DNA of 39,893 nucleotides, from NCBI RefSeq assembly GCF_003459245.1, contig NZ_QRVG01000015.1:1-39893 (forward strand), given 5' to 3'. Position 1 is the stretch's first letter. Every line of letters starts with the position of its first letter. This stretch comes from Collinsella sp. AF23-2. Lineage in GTDB: Bacteria > Actinomycetota > Coriobacteriia > Coriobacteriales > Coriobacteriaceae. Below the pieces are notes generated by a model. The model did no database searches, was not told the DNA's origin, and worked only from the letters and a program-made list of their open reading frames with translations. Below are positions 15,143-21,700 of this stretch, piece after piece. Made by a program: the position numbers and the translations under genes.

Positions 15143-15203
15143 GGAAAGCGAATCGCATAGCAGGTTTTGATCGGAGTCCTCTCCGATCGCTGATTCGTTT
15201 TCC
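15143..15203 (+). promoter_or_regulatory. Nested hairpin in the mobC leader
   Basis: An outer 12-bp arm pair (15143-15154 with 15192-15203, one mismatch) encloses a perfect 8-bp hairpin, GATCGGAG-TCCT-CTCCGATC (15169-15188). The structure ends 1 nt before the GAGGAGG ribosome site. It could bind MobC or control mobC translation. Confidence 0.5.
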
Positions 15204-15214
15204 GAGGAGGAATC

Positions 15215-15748
15215 ATGAGCAGGCTCCGCCCACACACCGTCAAGGCGTCTCTTTCAAATGACGAGAAGAAAACCATCGCTGCAATCGCAAAGCGACATGA
15301 GATGAGCGAGGCGGAACTCATCCGCTTCGTTTTGTGCAATGCCGACGATCTCGATATCGATTTTGGTTTTTCGGAAATCGCTGGGCAGAAATTCCGAACC
15401 GATGACATTCACGTCCGGGTCTCGCCGGAAGAAAAAAAGAAAATCGAAAGCAATGCTGATTCCCTTGGCGTGACCGTGAGCTCGTATGCGCGGCGCGTAC
15501 TGCTCAAAGGGAATGTCGAGAAAATCGATGTCGATCGGGCGTCGATCGACAAGATTTATCACGAACTTCTGAAGGAAGGAACGAATCTCAATCAGCTGAT
15601 GTACTTCGTGAACGCCCAGGGGCTTCCCGCGTACAACGAGAAAGCTGTTTTCCGCACACTCGAAAAGGTTTACCAAGTTGGGCGTAAGCTGGACTGTTTT
15701 ATCGATGAGCTCGAGAAGCGCTATTTCGTTGGTGGTGATGTGAAGTGA
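15215..15748 (+). CDS. mobC: MobC-like relaxosome protein
   Basis: The 177-residue protein appears to hold two ribbon-helix-helix-like segments: VKASLSNDEKKTIAAIAK (about 9-45) and HVRVSPEEKKKIESNADSLG (about 66-97). Next is the MobC-type helix with GTNLNQLMYFVN near 124-136. MobC proteins bind oriT, melt DNA near the nick and help the relaxase. Two ribbon motifs in one chain would make a pseudo-dimer. GAGGAGG lies 3-4 nt before the ATG. Its stop overlaps the GTG start of the relaxase (GTGA), so the two are translationally coupled. Confidence 0.85.
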   Translation: MSRLRPHTVKASLSNDEKKTIAAIAKRHEMSEAELIRFVLCNADDLDIDFGFSEIAGQKFRTDDIHVRVSPEEKKKIESNADSLGVTVSSYARRVLLKGNVEKIDVDRASIDKIYHELLKEGTNLNQLMYFVNAQGLPAYNEKAVFRTLEKVYQVGRKLDCFIDELEKRYFVGGDVK

Positions 15749-16944
15749 CGGTTATCAAACAGAAAAGCGTTTCGAGCGATCGCTACGCAAAGAACGTCCG
15801 TAAATACATCAACGGAAAAGATGCGCTTGCGCGTGGTGGCTGGAACATCGAATACAGCGATCGCTGGTTTTCGAAAATGGATAGAACCAGAAAGGTTTTC
15901 CATCACGACAAGCCGTCGAGAGCCGGAGCCAAAAACGTAATCTTGCTTCATCAGATCCTCGCGTTCCTTCCGGAAGAATGCTCATGCAACGGGGGCAAGA
16001 TGACCCCCGATGCATGTTTGGCCTACGCGGAGCAATGGCTTGCGAAGCACTATATGCATCAACAGGTGATTCTCGCGCTGCACGAAGAAAGCGATAAGGC
16101 GGGAAAACGCTACGCAGTGCACATGGCGATCAACCGTACCGATTTGTTAACTGGCAAGCGTTGCGAGACGGGCGGGCGGCATGGAAAGTACGAACGCGCC
16201 TCATGGGTCCGCGAACTCGATAAGGACTGGAATCTCGCCCAGCTCGAAAAGGGAAAGAAGAATTCGAAGATTCGAGATCGACAGCCGCGCGATATTGAAA
16301 AGGAGATTGTCGATCGCGGAGAGTACAGTTATAAAAACAATCTGCGCGAGCTGATCCATATTGCAATCAACGACTACCACCCGAAGAATATGGAGCAGTT
16401 CAAAAAATTACTTGCCTCATGGGGCGTAGACATTTTCATCAAGAACAATCGTGTCTATGCGACAGATCTTGATATCAAAGAGGCCGGCAACCCGAAGTGC
16501 ACTTTCAACCTGACCCGTCTTGACGGTCGGTTTGCGGTCAAGCAACTTGAGGCGGCCTTCAAAAATAACGTGCTTGAAGCCGAGCGAGCCCTTCCATACG
16601 AGAAGCGCTGTGAGATCTACATCCAACGGCTTAAAAAAGCGTATTCGGCGTGGGTCGAGCAGGCAAAGGCGAGCAAGGGCGTCGCCTACAATCTCTTCCC
16701 TAAGTTCATCGCACCGAAGTGCGATGAAGATCTGCTCGAAGATCCGGCGGTTCGCGATGAGCTTCTTGCGCGTCGCGGCTACGCAAGGGAGATTCGCAAC
16801 CGCTATTCCGGCGGCGTTGTCGATGCCGGCGACGACCGTGTTCGCGCCGCCGGCCAGGCGCACAGCGGTAGCGCCGTGTCGCGACAGATGGACGATCGCG
16901 TTGTCGATCGCGGTGATTTCTCACGCGGAGGCACGCCTCGCTAG
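15745..16944 (+). CDS. mobA: Relaxase/mobilization nuclease
   Basis: The 399-residue relaxase starts at GTG 15745, overlapping mobC by 4 bp. The N-terminal domain has candidate catalytic tyrosines (SSDRYAKNVRKYI, residues 13 and 20). The metal-binding His motif is in the HQQVILALHEES and VHMAINRTDLLTGKRC regions (about 107-140). The family nicks oriT, stays bound to the 5' end and pilots the strand into the recipient. The C-terminal 50 residues are Gly/Asp/Arg-rich and probably disordered. No coupling protein or secretion ATPase is encoded nearby, so it must use another element's conjugation machine. Confidence 0.88.
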   Translation: MTVIKQKSVSSDRYAKNVRKYINGKDALARGGWNIEYSDRWFSKMDRTRKVFHHDKPSRAGAKNVILLHQILAFLPEECSCNGGKMTPDACLAYAEQWLAKHYMHQQVILALHEESDKAGKRYAVHMAINRTDLLTGKRCETGGRHGKYERASWVRELDKDWNLAQLEKGKKNSKIRDRQPRDIEKEIVDRGEYSYKNNLRELIHIAINDYHPKNMEQFKKLLASWGVDIFIKNNRVYATDLDIKEAGNPKCTFNLTRLDGRFAVKQLEAAFKNNVLEAERALPYEKRCEIYIQRLKKAYSAWVEQAKASKGVAYNLFPKFIAPKCDEDLLEDPAVRDELLARRGYAREIRNRYSGGVVDAGDDRVRAAGQAHSGSAVSRQMDDRVVDRGDFSRGGTPR

Positions 16945-17040
16945 TTTTGGAAAGCCTATCGTCGGTGCCCTAGCGCGCTGCCATCCAGTGCCGATTCTTT
17001 CATGCTCGCAATTCGGCGAGGGTGAGGAGTATGAATTGAT

Positions 17041-17072
17041 CGGCGGGAGTCAGCCGCTCTGATAGAATCGTC
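17041..17072 (+). promoter_or_regulatory. Possible extended -10 promoter for the holin-like ORF
   Basis: TGATAGAAT near 17060 matches an extended -10 (TGnTAGAAT), about 70 bp before the small ORF. No clear -35 is present, as is usual for extended -10 promoters. Confidence 0.35.
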
Positions 17073-17131
17073 CTTGCTGGCGGCAGCCCTCGTGCCGGGC
17101 AGAGCCCTCCATCCGATGGGAGGTGATGCCC

Positions 17132-17257
17132 ATGACCGATTTCACCGAGCTCGTGAAGCTCCTGACCGCTATGGTCTCGCTCCTCACGGCCCTTGTCGGC
17201 CTTTCCAAGGCACTCAAGCAGGGCTCGAAGCCCAAAAAGAAAGGCCACCGTCGCTAA
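17132..17257 (+). CDS. Holin-like small membrane peptide (41 aa)
   Basis: This micro-ORF follows a strong GGGAGGTG ribosome site, 8 nt before the ATG. It encodes 41 residues: a short acidic start (MTDFTELVK), one hydrophobic helix (LLTAMVSLLTALVGLS) and a very basic tail (KPKKKGHRR). This is the layout of putative holin-like toxins and type I toxin peptides, which insert in the membrane. It sits between the relaxase and the phosphoesterase cassette. A toxin role is inference; it could also be a small membrane modulator. A 24-codon ORF with its own ribosome site runs convergently and overlaps its stop. Confidence 0.65.
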   Translation: MTDFTELVKLLTAMVSLLTALVGLSKALKQGSKPKKKGHRR

Positions 17258-17328
17258 GACGATGACCCAACTTCGTTAAGCAACGGCTCTGCCCAGCTCT
17301 CTACAACTTGGGCCGCCGTCGGCACCAT
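17254..17328 (-). CDS. Convergent 24-aa micro-ORF (doubtful)
   Basis: On the minus strand, AGGAGGG lies 5 nt before an ATG at 17328, followed by 24 codons (MVPTAAQVVESWAEPLLNEV...) ending at 17254, inside the stop region of the holin-like ORF. The excellent ribosome site is the only support. It may be a remnant of a larger gene or a translated antisense transcript. Confidence 0.25.
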   Translation of the reverse strand: MVPTAAQVVESWAEPLLNEVGSSS

Positions 17329-17434
17329 TCTACCCTCCTGACGAGCAATTCGTCCATATTTCAAAAATCAAATCCTGTTCGCGCGTGGGCGTAAACTTTT
17401 AGTTGGGCAAATCCGGCAGATTGGAGCTTGAAAC

Positions 17435-17500
17435 ATGAGGGATATGCACCTCATGTCGCTCATAAAACGTCTCCTGACCTCGAAGGAGAACGTTTTTTAG
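17435..17500 (+). promoter_or_regulatory. Leader peptide overlapping an attenuator terminator
   Basis: A 21-codon ORF (MRDMHLMSLIKRLL...) has GGAG 8 nt upstream (17423-17426). Its start codon lies in a perfect 8-bp hairpin (17433-17440 with 17449-17456). Its last codons run through an 11-bp terminator (17464-17474 with 17485-17496, one bulge) and its stop follows the T-run at 17493-17498. Translation of the leader would disrupt both hairpins, so ribosome position can decide whether transcription reaches the phosphoesterase genes at 17521. The layout recalls leader-peptide attenuators of antibiotic-resistance genes. Confidence 0.55.
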
Positions 17501-17520
17501 CGATAAAAGGAGACATAAAT

Positions 17521-18159
17521 ATGATCTGGTTTACCAGCGACACCCACTTCGGGCATGAGAACGTGCTGAAGTTCACCGACCGCCCGTGGGAGACGATTTG
17601 GCAGATGAACGACGCCATCGTCGACAGCATCAACGGCAGGGTCGCCGTGGACGACGAGCTCTACATCCTGGGGGATTTCTCATTCAAGATGGCCGCCCAG
17701 GACGCCAACGGGCTGCGCAAGCGGATCGCCTGCAGACGCATTCACCTCGTCCCGGGAAACCACGACAAGGACTGGACCCAGCCGGCGGTCGCGGGCGCCT
17801 TCACCGTGGAGCCGCCGATCTGCGTGCTCAAGATCGACAGGCAGAAGATCGTCCTGAGCCATTACCCCATGGCCGACTGGCAGGGAATGAGCCATGGATC
17901 GTGGCACCTCCACGGGCACATCCACAGCAGCGGCGGCGCGTACAACGAGTTCAACCGCAAGCAGGGCCTTCTGCGCTACGACGTCGGTTGCGATGCCAAC
18001 GGGCACTCCCCGGTGAGCCTCGACGAGCTGAGGGAGTGGTTCGCCGGAGTCGACGAGCCGTGCGGCCGGGTGAAATGGCCCTGGTGGGTCAACGAGACCG
18101 GCGACAGGCAGGTCGAGCGCGAGCTGGCGGCGTACAAGAGGGAAGAGGTAATCCGATGA
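17521..18159 (+). CDS. Calcineurin-like metallophosphoesterase (first of three)
   Basis: The 212-residue cytoplasmic enzyme has all five metallophosphoesterase blocks: SDTHFGH at residue 5, LGDFSF near 50, GNHD near 79, SHYP near 116 and GHIHS near 135. These hold a two-metal centre that hydrolyses phosphodiesters or phosphomonoesters. The substrate is unknown; similar small proteins act on nucleotides or are found in phages. It differs from the two following paralogues, which share a distinct layout. The ATG at 17521 has AAAAGGAGA upstream. Its stop overlaps the next start (ATGA). A leader-peptide/terminator element precedes it. Confidence 0.9.
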   Translation: MIWFTSDTHFGHENVLKFTDRPWETIWQMNDAIVDSINGRVAVDDELYILGDFSFKMAAQDANGLRKRIACRRIHLVPGNHDKDWTQPAVAGAFTVEPPICVLKIDRQKIVLSHYPMADWQGMSHGSWHLHGHIHSSGGAYNEFNRKQGLLRYDVGCDANGHSPVSLDELREWFAGVDEPCGRVKWPWWVNETGDRQVERELAAYKREEVIR

Positions 18160-18881
18160 CGGTCTATGTGACGGGCGACATCCACGGTGGGCTCGACATG
18201 CAAAAGCTCCGCGACTGGGAGCTTGGCGATAGTCTTACCAGCGACGACTATCTCATCGTTGCCGGTGACTTTGGCTTTCCGTGGAACTTTTCTGCCGAGG
18301 AATGCGCCGACATCGCCTGGCTGGAGTCGCGCCCCTACACGGTACTGTTCGTCGACGGCAACCACGAGCGCTTCGATCACTGGGAGGAGCGCCCCATGGA
18401 GCCGTGGCACGGCGGGCTGACGCAGCGCCTGTCGGACACCTCGCCCATTCGGCGCCTGACGCGCGGCGAGGTCTTCGAGCTCGACGGCTCGACGGTCTTC
18501 ACCATGGGCGGTGCCACGAGCGTGGACAGGGAATACCGCGTGCCGCATTCCAGCTGGTGGCCTCAGGAGCTCCCGGACGAGCGCGATTTCGATACCGCGC
18601 GGGCAAAGCTCGACGAGGTCGGCTGGAAGGTTGGCTGCGTCATCACCCATACCTGCGCCACGCGCATGCTCTCGCCGACGCTCTACCCGGACCCAGGCTG
18701 GGAACGCCCCGATGTGGACCGGCTGACCGGATTCCTCGACGAGCTCGAGGACCGCCTGGACTATAAACACTGGTATTACGGTCACTTCCACCGAGACGGC
18801 AACCCGGACGAACGGCACACGGTGCTGTATGACCGGATCGTGAGGCTCGGGGAGAAACTCCTGCCGTGGGGCGCGTACTGA
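18156..18881 (+). CDS. Calcineurin-like metallophosphoesterase (second of three)
   Basis: The 241-residue enzyme has motifs TGDIHGG at residue 6, VAGDFGF near 35, DGNHERFD near 67, an ITHTCA block near 166 and GHFHRD near 209. Compared with the first enzyme it has an inserted segment with TMGGATSVDREYR and SSWWPQE that is shared with the third. Start and stop are coupled on both sides (ATGA upstream, TGATG downstream), so all three are made from one transcript. Likely cytoplasmic hydrolase; substrate unknown. Confidence 0.9.
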   Translation: MTVYVTGDIHGGLDMQKLRDWELGDSLTSDDYLIVAGDFGFPWNFSAEECADIAWLESRPYTVLFVDGNHERFDHWEERPMEPWHGGLTQRLSDTSPIRRLTRGEVFELDGSTVFTMGGATSVDREYRVPHSSWWPQELPDERDFDTARAKLDEVGWKVGCVITHTCATRMLSPTLYPDPGWERPDVDRLTGFLDELEDRLDYKHWYYGHFHRDGNPDERHTVLYDRIVRLGEKLLPWGAY

Positions 18882-19618
18882 TGGCTATCTATGTGACAGG
18901 CGACGTGCACGGCAGGGCCGAGTACGGGTCCAGCCGGTTTGCCTTCAAGAACTGGCCGCTGGGGCGCACACTGACGCGCGATGACGTGGTGATCGTGGCC
19001 GGCGACTTCGGCTTTGTCTGGGATGGATCCAACGCCGAGAAATACTGGCTCGACTGGTTCGAATCGAAGCCGTGGACCACGTGTTTCGTAGACGGCAACC
19101 ATGAGAACCACCACGCCCTGGCAGAACTGCCGGTGCGGGAGTGGAGCGGCGGTCTCGTCCATGAGGTACGACCGCACGTGCTGCACCTCATGCGCGGAGG
19201 GGTATTCGACATCGCGGGAACCACGGTTCTTACCATGGGCGGAGCCGCGAGCAACGACAGGCAGTATCGCAAGGAGGGGAGGAGCTGGTGGCCCGAGGAG
19301 ATGCCGAGCGAGAAAGAGACGGAACACTGCCGTTCCTCGCTCAATCGCGTGGGCTGGAAGGTCGATTGCGTTGTGACTCACGAGGCCCCTGCTGCCCTTG
19401 CTGAGGTGCTGTGCCGCGAGCATGGACGCGGGTACCGTGGGGATCAGCTGCAAACCTTCCTGGGCGAGCTCGACGGGCGGCTCGACTACCGCGCCTGGTT
19501 CTTCGGCCACTACCACGGCGACAAATGGTGCGACGCCAAGCATCGCCTGATCTACCGAGACATCGTGCCGATTGAAGATGCCGCGCTCGGTTCTAGAGAC
19601 CTCCTAGAAGCGTTCTAG
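18881..19618 (+). CDS. Calcineurin-like metallophosphoesterase (third of three)
   Basis: The 245-residue enzyme is a clear paralogue of the second: TGDVHGR, VAGDFGFVWDGS, VDGNHENH, TMGGAASNDRQYR, SWWPEEMPSE, VTHEAPAA and GHYHGD occur in the same order and spacing. It probably arose by tandem duplication followed by divergence. The ATG at 18881 overlaps the previous stop. The last 9 codons lie inside a 41-bp palindrome that runs past the stop, so its C-terminus may be shaped by that palindrome. Confidence 0.9.
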   Translation: MAIYVTGDVHGRAEYGSSRFAFKNWPLGRTLTRDDVVIVAGDFGFVWDGSNAEKYWLDWFESKPWTTCFVDGNHENHHALAELPVREWSGGLVHEVRPHVLHLMRGGVFDIAGTTVLTMGGAASNDRQYRKEGRSWWPEEMPSEKETEHCRSSLNRVGWKVDCVVTHEAPAALAEVLCREHGRGYRGDQLQTFLGELDGRLDYRAWFFGHYHGDKWCDAKHRLIYRDIVPIEDAALGSRDLLEAF

Positions 19619-19631
19619 GAGGTCTCTAGAA
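19591..19631. repeat. 41-bp perfect palindrome across the third phosphoesterase stop
   Basis: Two perfect 19-bp arms (19591-19609 and 19613-19631) are separated by GCG. Each arm is itself an inverted repeat (TTCTAG...CTAGAA), so alternative folds exist. It lies between convergent genes and could be a bidirectional terminator, but it lacks a T-tract on either side. Confidence 0.85.
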
Positions 19632-19660
19632 ATCAGCCGCCTGATAGGAGAAGCGCGGGG

Positions 19661-20230
19661 CTACTCGCCCTTCATCTGGGTCATGACCTCGACCTTGGCC
19701 TCGGCCACGGCCGCACGCTGCTCGGAGGCGGCAAGGCGGTCATTGAGGGCGGCGACCTCGGCCATCAGGTCGCGCTGGGCCAGGAGTGCGTCGTTCAACT
19801 CGGCTTGGGCTTTCAGCGCGACATCACGCTCGCCGCGCAGCCGCTCGATCTCATCGACCATGGCCACGGCCTCGGCATGGAGTTGGACGACCTGCCTGTC
19901 GAGCTCCCTGGCACGGGAGAGGTACCTGACGCTCGCGGCGTGGAGCTCGTTGTTCTCGAGTTCGAGGCTCGCGGTATCGAGTTCGAACTTCTCCTCTATA
20001 AAGGCAATCCGCTCATTGCAGTCGGCCTCAATCTTTTCATTCCGATCCGTCGCCTCGGCGAGCTTGCAGTTGAATTCGTCGAGCTGGGCCCTGAGCAATG
20101 CGTTCTCGGTTCTGAGGTCGCCCGTCTCGCGCAGCAGCTTCTCCCGCCACGTCGCCTCGATCCGCTCGGCGGCCTCCTCGTGGACGGACTTCACGCCGTA
20201 GATCTCCCTGATTTTTCTCTCGTCTGTCAT
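19661..20230 (-). CDS. Coiled-coil protein of unknown function
   Basis: The 189-residue protein is almost wholly a Glu/Ala/Leu/Arg heptad-type coiled coil from about residue 20 to the end, with no signal peptide, membrane helix or catalytic motif. The N-terminus (MTDERKIREIYGVKSVHEEA) is the only non-repetitive part. The ATG at 20230 is chosen because GGAG lies about 9 nt upstream. It is convergent with the phosphoesterase cassette across the 41-bp palindrome. It may be a scaffold or DNA-associated structural protein; I do not recognise a family. Confidence 0.75.
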   Translation of the reverse strand: MTDERKIREIYGVKSVHEEAAERIEATWREKLLRETGDLRTENALLRAQLDEFNCKLAEATDRNEKIEADCNERIAFIEEKFELDTASLELENNELHAASVRYLSRARELDRQVVQLHAEAVAMVDEIERLRGERDVALKAQAELNDALLAQRDLMAEVAALNDRLAASEQRAAVAEAKVEVMTQMKGE

Positions 20231-20355
20231 CGTGCGACACTCCAATCAACAATGGGCATGGCTCCGCCACGCCGTACGGCTGGGAACAAATACGCGGCCG
20301 CTGTTGATTTGTAGTCGTCCTGCGATCGGTGGGTTCTAAAAAGGCGTCTCAAGTC

Positions 20356-20640
20356 ATGCGTTCACGCAGGTTTTCGATTGGAGAAATACCGCACGCTTTC
20401 ATGGTATCACGTGCCTTAAAGGCCATGAATGGACGGCCATATCGATTCGTTGAAAATGGCACCTACGACGTGCTGGTGGCAGGAGGTGAGGGCGTTAAAG
20501 ATGTCGAGAATGATTATGGGAGTATTTTAGATGCAGGTATGAGAAAGGGTCGAATCGAAGTGTCTGGCCGGACGCCAATTGTCCGGGAACTGTTCCGGTT
20601 CGACCCTGCTTCATTTTACATCCGCGGCATGTTTTTGTAG
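20356..20640 (+). CDS. Hypothetical small protein (doubtful)
   Basis: This 94-codon frame has a possible AAAAAGGCG ribosome site 9 nt before the ATG and a perfect-stem terminator about 100 bp after its stop, in the correct orientation. The product (MRSRRFSIGEIPHAFMVSRA...) has no recognised motif and codon use is mixed. A minus-strand frame (20495-20743) overlaps it and is an alternative. I consider either uncertain. Confidence 0.3.
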   Translation: MRSRRFSIGEIPHAFMVSRALKAMNGRPYRFVENGTYDVLVAGGEGVKDVENDYGSILDAGMRKGRIEVSGRTPIVRELFRFDPASFYIRGMFL

Positions 20641-20745
20641 ACGCCTGGCGATTACCGACCTTCACGACCTCGATGACGGTTTTCCCATCCTCGATTCTTG
20701 CCAGATTGCGGTGGACATCGCTGCGCGAACGGCCGGATATCATTT

Positions 20746-20793
20746 GAGCCAGAATCCTCTTCTATTGAAGCGGATTCTGGCTCAGTGGTTTTT
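20746..20793 (+). terminator. Intrinsic terminator, plus strand
   Basis: A perfect 12-bp stem GAGCCAGAATCC (20746-20757) with 20772-20783 is followed by AGTGGTTTTT. It implies a rightward transcript ending here, which is the main support for a gene on the plus strand to its left. Confidence 0.85.
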
Positions 20794-20840
20794 AACTCGG
20801 TTGTTTGACAGAAGCCCACGTCGATAGTCGGTCTGTGGAC

Positions 20841-21227
20841 TTAAGATTTCGAGGGCTCCCAAGCGTTTTCGATCGCGGCGCGGTAGATTGCAGCGTAATT
20901 AAGCATCCAGCTGCCATCACCCGCTTTTTGTATAAACCCCTTATCCTTCAAAGAGGTATAGGCCCGGGAGATCGTGTTCTTACTTAGGTGGTAGCGCTCC
21001 TCAATCCATTTGCTTTTTGCGTAAAAGCCCATGGCTCGTTTGTTTTTGGAAGGATTTCCAAGCTTCCATACTAGGCCGAGGATGAGGCGCTCGGCAGCGA
21101 CAGTGGTGGCACAACACGCCCAGTCGGGCACCGAAATAAAATTCGCGTTATCCATTTTCCTTCTAATCTCTCGTTGCTCAGTAACATCATCGGAAAATTT
21201 GTCGGAAATCGACGGTAGCTCGCTCAT
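20841..21227 (-). CDS. Winged-helix DNA-binding protein, replication/regulator type
   Basis: The 128-residue protein has a winged-helix-like region at about 60-110 with KNTISRAYTSLKDKGFI, the pattern of a recognition helix followed by a wing. The N-terminus is polar. The start is the ATG at 21227, because AGGTGG overlaps the upstream stop 4-5 nt away; the GTG at 21236 lies inside that site. It directly follows the excisionase-like gene on the same strand. It may be a regulator or a small initiator-like protein that helps element maintenance; the family is not certain. Confidence 0.7.
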   Translation of the reverse strand: MSELPSISDKFSDDVTEQREIRRKMDNANFISVPDWACCATTVAAERLILGLVWKLGNPSKNKRAMGFYAKSKWIEERYHLSKNTISRAYTSLKDKGFIQKAGDGSWMLNYAAIYRAAIENAWEPSKS

Positions 21228-21236
21228 GTTTACCAC

Positions 21237-21482
21237 CTAGTCAAGGTGGGCAGTACGACCTTCAAGCTGCTTGAAAAGTTCGTAGAACGAGCTTTCAAAC
21301 ATGTAATTCGAGCGATGGATCTGGATGAGCTTGCCGGACTCGCGCATGAATTTGCGCGCGGTGTTCTCGCTCCAGCCAGTGAGCTCGCGGATATCGTTAA
21401 CGCGGAGCAACCGATCGCACTGAGCGGCACCAGTGGGGAAAGTCGGTGTGGACGCCTGAGTGCTAATCTTTGGAGTAGCCAT
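21237..21482 (-). CDS. xis: Excisionase-like small HTH protein
   Basis: The 81-residue protein has a MerR/excisionase-type HTH (LLRVNDIRELTGWSENTARK, about 25-45) and a short C-terminal wing region. Such proteins bend DNA at the attachment site and push tyrosine integrases toward excision. GAAAGGATAG precedes the ATG. It lies downstream of the integrase on the same strand, with a 218-bp gap, and is coupled to the winged-helix gene. Role as recombination directionality factor is inferred from context. Confidence 0.7.
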   Translation of the reverse strand: MATPKISTQASTPTFPTGAAQCDRLLRVNDIRELTGWSENTARKFMRESGKLIQIHRSNYMFESSFYELFKQLEGRTAHLD

Positions 21483-21504
21483 GATGAGCTATCCTTTCAA
21501 TGAG

Positions 21505-21563
21505 GGCCCTCCCTGTGCTTGTAAGACTTACCAGGTTCATAAGCACTTGGGGGGCCGGTTTTT
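21505..21563 (+). terminator. Long hairpin with T-tract in the xis upstream region
   Basis: The stem GGCCCTCC..GTGCTT (21505-21520) pairs with AAGCAC..GGGGGGCC (21541-21556), followed by GGTTTTT on the plus strand. It would stop rightward transcription. On the minus strand it is part of the leader of the xis-like gene. The rest of 21564-21700 is AT-rich, with a GGTATTATAGTACC near-palindrome near 21650 and no gene. Confidence 0.55.
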
Positions 21564-21700
21564 ATGACTACGTGTGTAGCCACCTGACAGCTTTAGCATG
21601 TAATAAAACTCATTAAATGTCAACCAAATAAAGCATCTACCTGCGGAAATGGTATTATAGTACCGTAATATTATGAATAAAACGATGAATGAAAAACATG

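Larger units (their letters stand above)
14601..15203. other. Non-coding oriT-like region with many inverted repeats
   Basis: No gene is credible in this 600-bp stretch before mobC. Elements are: a 19-bp direct repeat (14764-14782 and 14823-14841, two mismatches); an imperfect long inverted repeat around 14976-15022; a stem-loop at 15030-15059 (TATCGCC-TGCTGC-GGCGATA with a bulged extension); an 11-bp hairpin at 15062-15085; a terminator-like hairpin at 15084-15115; and nested repeats at 15143-15203. Position and structure fit an origin of transfer recognised by the adjacent MobC and relaxase. The nick site cannot be placed. Confidence 0.55.

Noticed and set aside
20495..20743. Minus-strand ORF of 82 codons
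   Set aside because: Its first 35 codons look protein-like, but the strong terminator beside it serves the plus strand and no ribosome site was seen; kept only as an alternative to the plus-strand call.
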